This document shows positions 26,068-36,998 of a stretch of DNA of 64,000 nucleotides, piece by piece. The DNA comes from Clostridium sp. MD294 (GTDB taxonomy: Bacteria > Bacillota > Clostridia > Lachnospirales > Anaerotignaceae). The translations under genes were made by a program, and so were the position numbers. Where the stretch lies: the NCBI RefSeq assembly GCF_000364165.2, contig NZ_CP097810.1, positions 1,240,001 through 1,304,000 on the forward strand, in the 5' to 3' direction. Numbering within the stretch: the first letter of the stretch is position 1; each line of letters opens with the position of its first letter. The notes below the pieces were generated by a model. The model made no database searches, was not told the DNA's origin, and worked only from the letters and a program-made list of their open reading frames with translations.

Positions 26068-26826
26068 TTATCTCGCTTCCTCTCTTTTGATATTATTTTT
26101 ATATTGTGTTTTTTGTTCTACATTTTTTTGTTTTTGTTGTCTGTTTTTTTGTAACTGTTGTTGAATAGAAGGTTTTTTTATGTTCTGGAACGAGGGCGAT
26201 ACTGTTTCTTTTTCAAAACTAACGCTTTTATTTTCCAATTTTTGTATGTATTGTTTGATGTCCCCTCTTTGAGTAGCTTCTTTTTGTTTTTGTAATGTTT
26301 CCAATACTCTTTTTGTTGCTTCATAGTGTACCTCCTTGATTTGTCCATATTTCTGTTGTAACTGTGCTATATTTTGAAAATATTCCTCACTTGAAAACAC
26401 TTCTTTATTCCCATTTTCAAATGTAACTGCAACACTTTCTAATAAAGAGCAGTTTTTTTGTCTGAATAGGCTTTGTGGCAGATAATTTATTTCATAAATA
26501 TTTCCTTTTATTACATTGTCTTGCATTTCTTTTATTTCTACTGAAAAAGCAAGTACATCTGTGTTATTTTTGTAAAACATAAATTTGTTGTATTCAGGAG
26601 TATCTGCAATGAAAGAATTTCTTTCATTAAAACAATGCGTTCCTTTTTCTCTTGAAATCCATATCAAATTTTTGTCGTCAAGTGATGTACTTTCCTCTGC
26701 TTGTTTTAATATTTCTTTATCTACTAAAAAATCTGTTTGATAAAAAGCAGTATTTTTTTCTGCAATTTCCTGTAAAGATTTCATAATATCTACGTCATGA
26801 AATCCTTGTAAATAAAAATGACTCAT
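26068..26826 (-). CDS. Hypothetical ICE protein between VirB6 and PrgI
   Basis: 252 residues; start has GGGATT upstream. The N-terminal 150 residues form a mixed alpha/beta domain with no signal peptide or membrane helix (SHFYLQGFHDVDIMKSLQEI, then YNKFMFYKNNTDVLAFSV). The C-terminal 100 are charged and Gln-rich. Its place between virB6 and prgI in an unbroken operon suggests a transfer-related role. It resembles small substrate-binding-like ICE proteins found at this position but the family is not recognised with certainty. Confidence 0.6.
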   Translation of the reverse strand: MSHFYLQGFHDVDIMKSLQEIAEKNTAFYQTDFLVDKEILKQAEESTSLDDKNLIWISREKGTHCFNERNSFIADTPEYNKFMFYKNNTDVLAFSVEIKEMQDNVIKGNIYEINYLPQSLFRQKNCSLLESVAVTFENGNKEVFSSEEYFQNIAQLQQKYGQIKEVHYEATKRVLETLQKQKEATQRGDIKQYIQKLENKSVSFEKETVSPSFQNIKKPSIQQQLQKNRQQKQKNVEQKTQYKNNIKREEAR

Positions 26827-26849
26827 CTATTTTCAATCCCTTTCTTTTT

Positions 26850-27722
26850 TTAATGAGCATTGAGTATTGATTTGGATACACTTCCTGTTTTGAAAAGAGA
26901 ATAACATAACAAAACCGTATAGCCTGCACAAGTCCATATAGCTATATGTAGGTTTTCCGCTGTTGCTATGCTTTGCACCAAAACAGTGTATATTGCAACA
27001 CATACCATAATAAAAAAGCCTTGTAATCCCAATGCTACAAGACCTTTTAAATAGTTGTTTCCCATACTTCCCCATTCTCTGTTTGTCATAGTAGAAAAGG
27101 GAATTGCTCCAATAGAACAATAAACATAAATTTCTATCATTCTTCCTAATAGTACAAGTGTAACACAAATAGAAACAGCATTCATTGTCAGTCCTACTAA
27201 TGATGTTTCAATCAAAAGTAAAAATAGTTCTCCCACTTCCATACTTTCTAACTGTTCTGTTAAATCGCCTATGATGGTATTAAAATCTATTGCTGTATTA
27301 CCATTGATAACACCAGCACTTTGATTAACTATATTTTGTGATAATTCAAATATTGCTATGACAATATCAAATGTATGAGTAACAATGTATGTTGCAACAA
27401 ATGTTTTGAATATCCATTTGAATAACTGGAATGTGTCAAAGTCACCATGTAGATTGTTTTTTTCAATTATCATGCTGATTAACTCATAACACAAAACGAA
27501 TGTTACTATCAATCCAGCAATAGGAATGATAACCGCTTCTGATAAATTTTGTATCATGGAAAAGACACCACTGTTCCATGACTGTGGTGTCTTACCGACT
27601 TCTGCTGCTATCTCTCCTACTTTTGAATTGACTTCGTCAAACATTCCAGTCAGATTTCCTGTAATACAGTCGATTAAAAACTCTTTTATCCATTGTTCAA
27701 TCTGTTCCAGAATGTTCTGCAT
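26850..27722 (-). CDS. VirB6/TrbL-like (CD1112-type) membrane protein
   Basis: 290 residues with six or so hydrophobic helices, including AVIIPIAGLIVTFVLCYELI, TFVATYIVTHTFDIVIAIF and LLLIETSLVGLTMNAVSICV. The motif NYLKGLVALGLQGFFIMV in the second half is typical of the VirB6/TrbL-like proteins of Tn1549-type elements. It would form part of the inner-membrane channel. Placed directly after the Maff2 gene, before a hypothetical and prgI, in the usual VirB2-VirB6-VirB3-VirB4 order. Confidence 0.9.
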   Translation of the reverse strand: MQNILEQIEQWIKEFLIDCITGNLTGMFDEVNSKVGEIAAEVGKTPQSWNSGVFSMIQNLSEAVIIPIAGLIVTFVLCYELISMIIEKNNLHGDFDTFQLFKWIFKTFVATYIVTHTFDIVIAIFELSQNIVNQSAGVINGNTAIDFNTIIGDLTEQLESMEVGELFLLLIETSLVGLTMNAVSICVTLVLLGRMIEIYVYCSIGAIPFSTMTNREWGSMGNNYLKGLVALGLQGFFIMVCVAIYTVLVQSIATAENLHIAIWTCAGYTVLLCYSLFKTGSVSKSILNAH

Positions 27723-27739
27723 AAATTAACTCCTTTCTG

Positions 27740-27958
27740 TCATACATTAAATAAATTCGCAAGTAAAGGGATTAAATTCATACCAATTAACACAACCCCT
27801 CCACCTGCCATTAACTGTTTCATACCCTGTGATTTTGCTCCAGGATTGTCATTACCATATCCTTCCAGTAAGTTAATAATTCCCCATACGCCAAGCCCTG
27901 CACCTAACGCCATTACTAATACTTTCAATGTTTCGATTGCCTGTGTAAAAAATTCCAT
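27740..27958 (-). CDS. Maff2-family small membrane protein (VirB2-like)
   Basis: 72 residues from the ATG at 27958 with GAGG seven bases upstream; the longer frame to 28036 crosses the preceding terminator and is rejected. Two hydrophobic helices (VLVMALGAGLGVWGIINLLE and GGGVVLIGMNLIPLLANLF) flank a short polar loop (PGAKSQGMKQLM). This matches the Maff2 family, small two-helix proteins resembling the VirB2 pilin or channel subunit. It leads the VirB6-PrgI-VirB4 block. Confidence 0.9.
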   Translation of the reverse strand: MEFFTQAIETLKVLVMALGAGLGVWGIINLLEGYGNDNPGAKSQGMKQLMAGGGVVLIGMNLIPLLANLFNV

Positions 27959-28020
27959 ACTACTACCTCGCTTTCTGTCGCTTATGCGACTATTACATAT
28001 TAAAAAGTTTTGTATATATA

Positions 28021-28052
28021 AAAAGACCACTGTCATTTGACAGTAGTCTTTT
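28021..28052 (-). terminator. Terminator between virD4 and the channel genes
   Basis: A 14-bp stem (28021-28034 with 28039-28052, one mismatch) with loop ATTT, followed on the minus strand by TTTTTATAT. It ends the coupling-protein block six bases after the virD4 stop. Confidence 0.85.
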
Positions 28053-28057
28053 CTATA

Positions 28058-29884
28058 CTACACGATATTTGTTTCATACACTTCAAATACATCATCTGAT
28101 TTTACTTTTAATTGATGCTTGAGATACTTTTGTACATAAAATTTATTTTTTTCGTCATAGTCAGACAGTTTTTTATACTGTGGGTGTTTTGTAATATCAT
28201 ATTTATTGGAAAAGAAAGGGCGAACACCTTGTACTTGTAAAATACATTTTCCGCCGTCCATGACTGCAAGTTCATCTGTAGTCATCAATTCTTTTCCTAA
28301 TTTTTGATAGTTTAAACCATAGCTTTTTTGATTGCTCCTTGTTTCACTTTCATTGCATATATCAATGGTTTCTTTTCCTAGTGTTTCAGAAATTTCTTTT
28401 AATGTACTTCTTTCTTTTCCTCCTAAAAACAGTACACAAGAACAGTTTCCTATAATAGTTTCAGCATGGTCTTTGTAGATTGCTTTGAGCTGGCTTTGTG
28501 TCTGCACAATAATATGTGCTGAAATTTCTCTACTTCTTATCACAGATATTAGATGTTGAAAGTTAGGGATTTTTTGGTTTGCGAACTCGTCCAACAAACA
28601 AGTTACATGAATAGGCAATGCACCACCATGCTCTAGTGCTTTATCACATAATGTATTAAACATTTGTGTGTACATCATAGCTGCTATAAAATTGAATGTG
28701 ACATCTGTATCAGAAACAATAACAAACAGTGCTGTTTTTTCTTCTCCTAATTTATCAATTTCCAATTCATCTGTTGTCATTAAATTTCTAACTTCTTCCA
28801 TATCAAAACAAGAAAGTCTAGCACCGCATGAAATCAATATTGATTTTGCTGTTTTTCCTGCTGCAAGTTTATATTTTTTGTATTGTCTTACTGCAAAATG
28901 GTGAGGATTTTTCTGTTCTAATGCTAAAAATAACATATCTACAGCATTTTGAAAGTTTTCGTCATCTTCTCTTACTTCTGACGCATTTAACATTTCTAAA
29001 AGTGTTGTCATGTTTTTTTCTTCTTCTGGTGCTTCATACCATATGTAAGCAATCAACGCTTGATAATATAATGCTTCAGCCTTCTGCCAAAAATCCTCAC
29101 CACCTTTGGTATCCTCCCCTTTGGTGTTTTCCATAATACAATTCACTAATTTTAATATATCATTTTCACAGCGAATATATTGAAAAGAGTTATATTTCAT
29201 AGATTGTTTAAAATCAATAGTGTTTAATATTTTTATTTTGTATCCGTTTTCTTCTAACATTTTACCACACTCTATTACTACTGTACCTTTTGGGTCTGTT
29301 ATTACATATGATGAGTTCATTTGCATTAAATTTGGCTTAACGTGAAATCTAGTTTTGCCACTTCCTGAACCACCTATTACAAGTACATTTTTATTGATAT
29401 TATATTTGGGTATTTTGTTTCTACCCATCATAATTCTTTCTGTTTGTGTTAATAAAATGTTGTTTTGAAATTTTGGGTCAATAAAAGGTTTGATGTCCTC
29501 AGAAGTTCCCCATCTTGCAGAACCATATTCTACACCTTTTCTATATTTTTTTGCATTTTTCCCTTTGAAATAGACAATACCTTTTATACTAATTGCACCA
29601 CAAATACCAATGAGTATATCAAAAGGGTGCAGGCTAGGAAAAGGCTCACTTCCTAAGTTTGCTAAACCATTTAGAGAATCAATCACTTTTAAAAAAATAT
29701 CTGTTTGATAGGAAAGCCTAAAATATTCTCCTAATCTGTTTGAAATCCAAAAAACAAAAGCATAAGGAAAATTTTTTTGTAATTGTTTTTTGAAATCTAT
29801 TGTTTTAATATTAAATTTCAATCTTTTTCTCTTTTTATTTTGTTTTCTATTTTCATTTTTGTTTTGTTTCTTTTTCTTCAACAT
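28058..29884 (-). CDS. virD4: VirD4-type coupling protein
   Basis: 608 residues. After a basic cytoplasmic start there are two weak membrane segments in the first 130 residues, Walker A GGSGSGKT (about 170), Walker B CLLDEFANQ (about 431) and the conserved IIVQTQSQLKAIY. The protein recruits the relaxase-DNA complex to the channel. Its ATG follows the PcfB stop closely without a strong ribosome-binding site, which suggests translational coupling. Confidence 0.95.
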   Translation of the reverse strand: MLKKKKQNKNENRKQNKKRKRLKFNIKTIDFKKQLQKNFPYAFVFWISNRLGEYFRLSYQTDIFLKVIDSLNGLANLGSEPFPSLHPFDILIGICGAISIKGIVYFKGKNAKKYRKGVEYGSARWGTSEDIKPFIDPKFQNNILLTQTERIMMGRNKIPKYNINKNVLVIGGSGSGKTRFHVKPNLMQMNSSYVITDPKGTVVIECGKMLEENGYKIKILNTIDFKQSMKYNSFQYIRCENDILKLVNCIMENTKGEDTKGGEDFWQKAEALYYQALIAYIWYEAPEEEKNMTTLLEMLNASEVREDDENFQNAVDMLFLALEQKNPHHFAVRQYKKYKLAAGKTAKSILISCGARLSCFDMEEVRNLMTTDELEIDKLGEEKTALFVIVSDTDVTFNFIAAMMYTQMFNTLCDKALEHGGALPIHVTCLLDEFANQKIPNFQHLISVIRSREISAHIIVQTQSQLKAIYKDHAETIIGNCSCVLFLGGKERSTLKEISETLGKETIDICNESETRSNQKSYGLNYQKLGKELMTTDELAVMDGGKCILQVQGVRPFFSNKYDITKHPQYKKLSDYDEKNKFYVQKYLKHQLKVKSDDVFEVYETNIV

Positions 29885-29899
29885 TTTTACTTTTGCTCA

Positions 29900-30370
29900 T
29901 TACAGCTCATGTCCTCCTTTGTTTCTGTTTTTCACTTTATCTTTTGCCATAGTTTTAATTTTTTGTTGATATTGTACCATCTGTTTTAATATAGAAGGTT
30001 TTTTCTCTTTTGTCAGTGTTTTATTAGAAAACTCTTTTAATGCACACATTAATACATCAGCGTCCCTTGCCTTAAAAAATATAATATATTTGGGAGGCTG
30101 AGAAAAAGTATCTTTTTTGAGTGCATAATCTACACCATATTTCCTTGCTACAGATTCAAATGGTTTGATGTTTTTGTCTGTAATTTCAATATTTTGTATA
30201 CTTGCATTTTGTTTTACAATATCTTTGATACTTTGTTTGCCATGTTTTACAGTTGATTTTTTAAAATATTGTTGTATTGCCCATTTCAGCATATCAGCAG
30301 TTATTTTTTCTCCTTTTTTACTCATGTTGATAACAAAAGCAATCGATTTCTCTCTTACTTCCTCCTGCAT
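29900..30370 (-). CDS. PcfB-family protein (DUF3801)
   Basis: 156 residues; ATG after GGAGGATATAGATAG. The sequence KGEKITADMLKWAIQQYF, then FESVARKYGVDYALKKD and YIIFFKARDADVLMCALKEF matches PcfB (DUF3801). PcfB of pCF10 works with the coupling protein. It starts 16 bases inside the methyltransferase gene and precedes virD4, the standard position. Confidence 0.9.
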   Translation of the reverse strand: MQEEVREKSIAFVINMSKKGEKITADMLKWAIQQYFKKSTVKHGKQSIKDIVKQNASIQNIEITDKNIKPFESVARKYGVDYALKKDTFSQPPKYIIFFKARDADVLMCALKEFSNKTLTKEKKPSILKQMVQYQQKIKTMAKDKVKNRNKGGHEL

Positions 30371-31179
30371 CTATCTATATCCTCCTTATAAGAAATTTGA
30401 GAAAGTCTTTTTTCACCAAACTGACAATATTTTTTATTCTGTTCTATCATAATATAGTTTCGTCCTAACTTTTTTGCAGCTGCCGCCGTAGTCATTGTTC
30501 CAGCAAAAGGGTCAAGTATGGTATCTCCTACACAAGAAGAAATTAAAATAATTCTTTCTAAAAGTTTTTGTGGTTTCTGTGTATTGTGCAACTTTTTTCC
30601 ATTTTCCTCTTTGAGTCTTTCTTTTCCAGAACAGACTGAAAAATGCCATACAGTTCCCATTTGTTTACGAACACCATTTTTATAATCTTGTTCTTTTACG
30701 GTATCTGTATTCAATTCTTTTGCTACATGATAATGAAATGTAAATTTAGTATTTTTGTCTTTTACTGCCCATAATAAAGTTTCATGACTGTTGCAAAGTC
30801 GTGTTCCCATAAAATTAGGAGTAGGATTGTTTTTGTGCCACACAATATTATTAATCAAATAAAAGCCAACTTTCTGCATGATATAGCCTATGGTATAAAT
30901 ACATTGCATTCCGCCTATGACCCACATAGAGCCATTTGGTTTTAATATACGATAACAATCATTTAACCAATCAAAAGTAAATTTCTTATATTCTTCTAAT
31001 GTTTCAAATTTGTCCCAATCGTCATTACAGCCTTGAAATACTGTTCCATTTGGGCGAAGTAGCTTTCCTGTTGTTCTCATATAATAAGGTGGGTCGGCAA
31101 ATATCAAATCAATACTGTTTGATGGTATTGCTTTCATTTCATCAAGGCAATTTCCATTAATAATGATATTTTTATTCAT
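30355..31179 (-). CDS. Orphan DNA adenine methyltransferase (beta class)
   Basis: 274 residues. Catalytic DPPY at residues 29-32 and the AdoMet-binding region DPFAGTMTTAAAA near 222, in that order, define the beta class. HNTQKPQKLLERIIL between them resembles CcrM/HinfI-type enzymes, so GANTC is a plausible but untested target. There is no restriction enzyme nearby, so it probably modifies the element to escape restriction or controls replication. The gene overlaps pcfB and follows a strong terminator. Confidence 0.9.
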   Translation of the reverse strand: MNKNIIINGNCLDEMKAIPSNSIDLIFADPPYYMRTTGKLLRPNGTVFQGCNDDWDKFETLEEYKKFTFDWLNDCYRILKPNGSMWVIGGMQCIYTIGYIMQKVGFYLINNIVWHKNNPTPNFMGTRLCNSHETLLWAVKDKNTKFTFHYHVAKELNTDTVKEQDYKNGVRKQMGTVWHFSVCSGKERLKEENGKKLHNTQKPQKLLERIILISSCVGDTILDPFAGTMTTAAAAKKLGRNYIMIEQNKKYCQFGEKRLSQISYKEDIDRCRRK

Positions 31180-31224
31180 AGTTTCACTCCTTGTTTTATT
31201 TGAATTTCTCTTTTAAATAGAAAA

Positions 31225-31247
31225 ACGCCCAAGTATCACTTGGGCGT
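31225..31247 (-). terminator. Terminator after the adhesin gene
   Basis: A perfect 10-bp GC-rich stem (ACGCCCAAGT, 31225-31234, with 31238-31247) with a three-base loop, followed on the minus strand by TTTTTCTATTT. Confidence 0.9.
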
Positions 31248-31303
31248 AAAGTCGTCAAATAATATAAAACTTGTTTTAAATCACTTTTAAACTACTTTAT
31301 AAA

Positions 31304-34300
31304 TTACCAACCTGTTTTTGGTAATGGTGTTTTTGGAGTATCTTGTTTCCATACGATTGTTGTCCAGCTTGTATTAGCAGACTCCCACTCATTACCATAT
31401 CTTCCTCCGCAATCTGCTCTGTTTACGACTTTGTAGTCTTTTGGTATGGTTGGCATAACTTCACAAAATACTGTCATATTTTCTAATGACTGAAATCCTG
31501 GACTTGCTTTTGTAAACTCTAATCGTACATCTGTAACATATTCTCCTGCTGCTAAACCAAGTGCATTAGTGTGTAGACTATATTCATAACTGTTTTTAGT
31601 AAGTAAGTTTTCAGCTAATGTTCTGTAATCCTTGTAGTTTGTTTTGTATGTAATGTTGTAATACAATCTTTCAGAATAAGTACCTGTTACAATTTTAGTT
31701 ACTCTTGCTGCATCTGTTGGTATTCTGTCATGAATATAGAAATTTTCCAGTACAGCAGAAGATTGATTTTTGATATTGTATAACTCGTAAGCAATGGTTT
31801 GTCCCGGTGAAATTTGATTAGCACCTTTTTTATCTATAGTTAGATTTAGGTCAATGCTACTGTCTAAAAACTCAAATTTTACAATATCGCCATTGTGTCT
31901 GATTTCTGCATACAATTCTTTGGTATTGACAGCATAATATCTTGGTGCAGATACTTCTTTAACCATATAAACACCTGTAGGTAATGGTTTGGAGGCTGCA
32001 ACACCGTTTTCAGCAGATACCATTTTGTCCATTAAATTACCTGTCATGTTGTAGACTTCAAAACTTGCTCCTGCTAATGGGCTGCCTGCTGGCAATCCTG
32101 TTAAGGCATTATAATCAGCAGAACGTTTTGTAATGACGATTTGTCCTTTTTGTGGTGTATTTTCCCAAGTGATTTCTGTGGTTTGTCCTGCTTTGACATA
32201 AATTGTTCTTGGCACATCATCAGGTAAATAACCATCTGCTGGTTGGAGTTCTCTTAATTTATATTTGCCTTCTTCCAGTTCTCTATCTAACCAAACATAA
32301 CCTTCATTATCACTTACAAACTGTCCAAGTGGATTATCATGTTCATCATAAAGTAAAAATGTAACACCATAAATACCTTCTTTTGTGACAGAATCAATTT
32401 TTCTTATGATAACAGAAGATAATGGATTGTTTATCACTTCTAATGTGGTTCTTTTTCCATATTTTATATTCACTTCTTTTGCTTCTGTATCCAACTCATA
32501 GCCTTTTACTGTTTCTGTTTCTTTGACTAAATATTTTCCTTCCTCCAATCCTTCTATAACAATCATACCACTTTTGTCTGTTTTGTAAGTGTCTATCTGT
32601 TCTCCATTGAATTTTGTTACTAAAAAGCTGACACCTGCTAATGGTTTTCCTGTATTTCCTGCCTTTTTATATATTACTAATGATGGATAAGGCTCATTCA
32701 TTACTTCTAATATAGTAGGTTTTCCAGATTTGATTTCAACTGTTTTAGGCTCTTTATCAGAAATATAACCTTCTAATGCTTTTGTTTCTGTTACAGTATA
32801 ATAACCATCTTCTAAATTTGTGACAGCAATCATACCTGTTGCGTCTGTTTTGTAACTGCCTACTTTTTCACCATTCATTTTAGCAATGGTAAATTCTACA
32901 CCTTTTAATGGCTCTCTTGTTACAGAATCCAATTTTATAATTTTTAAACCAGAAAGTGGTTTGTTTGTAAATGTTACAAGTGTAGGTGTATTTGTTTTTA
33001 TTTCAACCGTTTTTGGCGTTTCGTCTAATAGGTAACCATCTGGTGATTTCATTTCTGATATGGTGTAATAACCAGGTTGCAATGTTGGAATGTTTATAAA
33101 ACCGTCTGTTTCTGTTTTGTATTCTCCTATCAATTCTCCATTGTGTTTTGTTATTTTAAATACTGCACCTGCTAATGGAGCATTGTTTTGTGCATCCACT
33201 TTTTTGATTTGTAATGCTGCTAATGGTTTATTTACAAATGTTACAACAGTAGGTGTATTTGTTTTCACTTCCACCGTTTTAGGCGTTTCATCTAACAAGT
33301 AACCGTTTGGTGATTTTATCTCTTTTACCACGTACCAATCTGGAGAAAGTTCAGAAATACTGATACTACCAGATTTATCAGTGGTATATTCTCCTATTTG
33401 TTCTCCATTTTGTTTTTCTACTACAAATTTTGCACCGCTTAATGGCTCACCTGTGGTGTCACTTACTTTTTTGATTTCTAATGCAGTTAATTTTTTGTTT
33501 GTAAAAGTAACAACAGTAGGTGTATTTGTTTTTACTTCCACCGTTTTAGGCGTTTCATCTAACAAGTAACCGTTTGGTGATTTTATCTCTTTTACCACGT
33601 ACCAATCTGGAGAAAGCTCTGGAATATTAATACTACCAGCTTTATCCGTAGTATATTCTCCCATTTTTTCACCGTTTTGTCTTTCTACAATAAATTTAGC
33701 ACCGCTCAAAGGTTTTCCAGAATTTTCATCCACTTTTTTAATTTGTAAAGCAGTTAATTTTTTGTTTGTAAAAGTAACAACAGTAGGAACATTTGTTTTT
33801 ACTTCCACTGTTTTAGGAGTTTCATCTAACAAGTAACCATTTGGTGATTTTATCTCTTTTACCATGTACCAATCTGGAGAAAGTTCCGGAATATTAATAC
33901 TACCAGCTTTATCAGTAGTATATTCTCCCATTTTTTCACCGTTTTGTCTTTCTATAATAAATTTCGCACCGCTCAAAGGTTCTCCAGAATTTTCATCCAT
34001 CTTTTTAATTTGTAGAGCAGTTAATTTTTTATTGGTAAAAGTAACAACAGTAGGTACATTTGTTTTTACTTCCACTGTTTTAGGTGTTTCATCTAGCAAA
34101 TAACCGTCTGGTGACAGTTTTTCTCTAATTACGTACCAATCAGGGGAAAGTGTTGCAATATTGATTGTGCCATCTTGGTCAGTAGTATATTCTCCTACGT
34201 GTTCTCCATTTTGCTTTTCTACATAAAATTTCGCACCACTCAAAGGTTGTCCTGATTTTTCATCTGTCTTTTTGATGATAAGCGATGTTAATTTTTGATT

Positions 34301-36346
34301 AGAAAACTCTACAGTGACTGTTTTACCTGTTTTGATTTCAAAATCTTTTACAGTATCATTTAATAAATAACCGTCTGGTGCTTTCACTTCTACAGCAGAG
34401 TACCATCCTGGCTGTAATTCATCTATTTGTATCATACCATTTTTATCAGTGATATATTCTCCTATGACGTTACCGCTTTTTTTAGAAATTTTAAATTTTG
34501 CACCAATTAAAGGCTCTTTATTTTCTGAATCAAATTTCTTGATGATGACAGAGGCTAAAGGCTTATTGAAAAATTCAAGTGTATACGTTTTACCATAGTC
34601 TATAGAAATGGTTTTAGATTGATTTTCTAATAAATAACCATCAGGTGATTTGATTTCTTCTACAATATAGCTACCTTTTGGTAAGTTAGGTATAGTAATT
34701 GTACCTGTTTCATCTGTTTTAAATATGCCGTTACCTTTGCCCACTACATCGCCTTTACTTGTAGTGACTTTAAATTCTGCATTTGCTAATGGCTTTTTGC
34801 TGTTGTAATCCATTTTTAATATTACCAAAGTGCTAACTGGCTGGTTTTTAAAACTGAGCTTGTATACTTTACCATCTGTACCAATATCAACGGTTTGTGG
34901 TGTAGTGTCTAATACATAATTTTGAGGGGCTTCCAGCTCTGTTACAATATAACTTCCCGGTTTTAAATTGGATACTAAAAACTCTCCGTTTTCATTTGTC
35001 AAAAATTCCCCATTGCTACTACCTGCTGCTGTTCCTGCACCAGTTGTCACTTTAAATCGAGCATTTGCAAGTGGTTTTACTGTGAGTGCGTCTGTTTTGG
35101 ATACCAATAAACTGCCATAAGGATAATTGGCAAAGGTGACTTCCACAATAGAAGTACCATCTGCTTTTAACCATGCCTGTTGCTGGCTATTTTCAGAAAG
35201 TAGATAGTTTGTAGGTGGTTTTACTTCTTTAATGATATAGCCTCCAGGTTCTAAACCAGTAATCACAATAACACCTGAATTATCTGTAGTATATCTGCCT
35301 ATAATTGTGCCAGAATTTCCAGAAATATCTTCTGTCACTTTTCGCACTTCAAATGCTGCACCATCAAGCAATTCAGAAGTATTTGCGTCTACTTTTTTAA
35401 TGACAATGCTGTTTAAAGGATAATTGATAATTTCCTCACCTAAGTTGTAATCACTTCCTGATGTGATTTTGACATCTTTATTTGCTACATCATCTTTATT
35501 TACTGGTGGGGGAGTAGCATTATTTGAATTGTTTGCATTTGTTGGTGGGGGAGTAATAGTATTCTCATTTTGTTGTGTATTTTCTTCCTTATTTATTACA
35601 GTGTAAGCATTTTCACCTGGTGCAAGATATTTTCTTGTTATAATGTTAGATGGCTTACTAAATCCTTGTGCTGGGCGAATTTCTGTAATGATATACCAAC
35701 CTGGTTCTACTTTAGGCAATATAATTTGACCATTTTTGTCTGTTCTGTATGTACCAAGTGTTGTAATACCGCCGTTTTGCCCTTCATACTCAATTTTATA
35801 TGTTGTGTTTGGGATTGGTTTATATGTTAAAGCATTTGTTTTAGTAATAATGAGTGTTGGTTTTCTGGTATCTTCATACACAAGTGTTTTGTTTTTGCCC
35901 CATTCTAAAGCAATTTCCTTATGTTGTGGTTCTAAAATATAACCTTCTGGTGCAGTGATTTCTTCTACTGTATAGATACTTTCATCTAACTTTTCTATTG
36001 TTACTGTACCAGTTTTGTCTGTTATATATTCACTTACTGTTTTATCTTCTGTTTTTGTGACTTTGAATTTTGCCCCTGCTAATGGTTCTTTTGTTTTACT
36101 GTCTATTTTTTTGATAGTAAGAACAGGACGTTTTTTGTTTGTAAATACCACTTGTTTTGTTTTGCCCCATTCTAATTCTACATCTTTGTGCTGTTCTTCC
36201 AGCAAATAACCATCAGGAGCAACGATTTCTTCTATGGTATAGATTTCAGCATTGAGGTTTTCAATCAATATTTTACCAGTGTCATCTGTAATATATTCTG
36301 ATGTAGTATTGCCTTTTGTGCTTGTGACTTTAAATTTTGCACCTAC
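31304..36346 (-). pseudogene. C-terminal part of a giant Cna-B surface adhesin, 5'-truncated
   Basis: About 1680 residues are open, but no ATG/GTG/TTG with a ribosome-binding site precedes the first domain and no signal peptide exists; an in-frame stop lies about 40 bases upstream of the homology. The nearest start, a TTG at 36268, falls inside a domain. About 15 complete and one partial Cna-B (SpaA-like) domains follow, each with a Lys-containing KK(V/I)D strand and an E-box such as YVVKEIKSPNGYLLDE, consistent with isopeptide bonds. It ends in LPKTGW with no hydrophobic tail. The missing start is the gene at 37289-38554, separated by a 0.94-kb insert. Confidence 0.8.
32955..34290 (-). repeat. 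Five near-identical Cna-B coding repeats (about 267 bp each)
   Basis: Within the adhesin, five consecutive units encode 89-residue domains sharing ETPKTVEVKTNTPTVVTF with only a few changes. The middle three are the closest. Such long direct repeats allow in-frame gain and loss of domains. Confidence 0.9.
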
Positions 36347-36394
36347 CCGATATATTTTAACTTTTTTTATTTTTATCTTTTGGTGCTAAAGAGT

Positions 36395-36754
36395 TCATTC
36401 CTCTAAAACTTTGTCTTTTGTTTCCTCTGACATTTTCATTTTTTGGATTATTTCCTCAAATGATGGATATTTACTTAATTTTATACCCCTATTTTTACAA
36501 ATTTGTATAAGCATATCCATCATAACCATACGGAAATCGCCATATTCTTCGTTAAGTGCATAACCATGTATAGTAAATAAAACTAAAACGATATAGTCAA
36601 ATTTATTTTCGTATAAAAGTTGTTCCAGTCGATAATATTCTGCTTTATCAATTTTTTTGTATACACCACAAATTGTAAGCCAATCAGTCATATTAGTTTC
36701 AGCCCATAGTTGAAGCCTCATACAATCTTTTTTTCTTTTTTGTGAAAATTTCAT
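36395..36754 (-). CDS. Hypothetical protein inside the adhesin insert
   Basis: 119 residues, with a basic start (MKFSQKRKKDCMRLQLWAET) and a compact, helical body (GVYKKIDKAEYYRLEQLLYE, then FRMVMMDMLIQICKNRGIKL). No signal peptide or membrane helix. It is divergent from the XRE gene at 36999; a strong promoter (TTGACA, 17 bp, TATAAT-like TAATAT at 36935-36963) with two overlapping palindromic operators lies between them, so the XRE protein probably represses it. The family is not recognised; a toxin, immunity or defence role is only possible by analogy with XRE-linked pairs. Confidence 0.65.
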   Translation of the reverse strand: MKFSQKRKKDCMRLQLWAETNMTDWLTICGVYKKIDKAEYYRLEQLLYENKFDYIVLVLFTIHGYALNEEYGDFRMVMMDMLIQICKNRGIKLSKYPSFEEIIQKMKMSEETKDKVLEE

Positions 36755-36900
36755 CAGAAAATATCAACACCTTTCTTTGCATAATAAAAAAACTTCATTA
36801 CATGTCTTTGACACATAAAGCGTATATAGATATAATTAATTATGTATACCTATTTTTAAACGAAAATAAAATTTCTTATAGTATGTGCAAAGCATAATTA

Positions 36901-36963
36901 CATTAACACCTAATATATGCGGTGCTATGTGATTATATTAACACCTATTGTATGCGGTGTCAA
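36901..36963. promoter_or_regulatory. Promoter with paired operators between the insert genes
   Basis: Minus-strand TTGACA (36958-36963), 17 bp and TAATAT (36935-36940). Two copies of ATTAACACCTA..TATGCGGTG lie here (about 36902-36924 and 36937-36961); each holds ACACC and GGTG(T) as inverted arms ten bases apart. The second covers the promoter spacer, as expected for a repressor operator of the adjacent XRE gene. Confidence 0.75.
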
Positions 36964-36998
36964 CACTTTTTTAAAAAAATTAAGGAGGAATTATTTTT

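Noticed and set aside
26833-27168. 111-residue same-strand frame inside the VirB6-like gene
   Set aside because: Composition is that of a shifted membrane-protein frame, with no ribosome-binding site and no recognisable domain.
27568-27595. Hairpin GACACCAC/GTGGTGTC as a terminator
   Set aside because: It lies inside the VirB6-like coding sequence with no T tract, so it is probably coincidental.
36901-36963. Insertion-sequence ends for the adhesin insert
   Set aside because: The repeats are internal operator-like palindromes, not terminal; no transposase or target duplication was found at 36346 and 37310.
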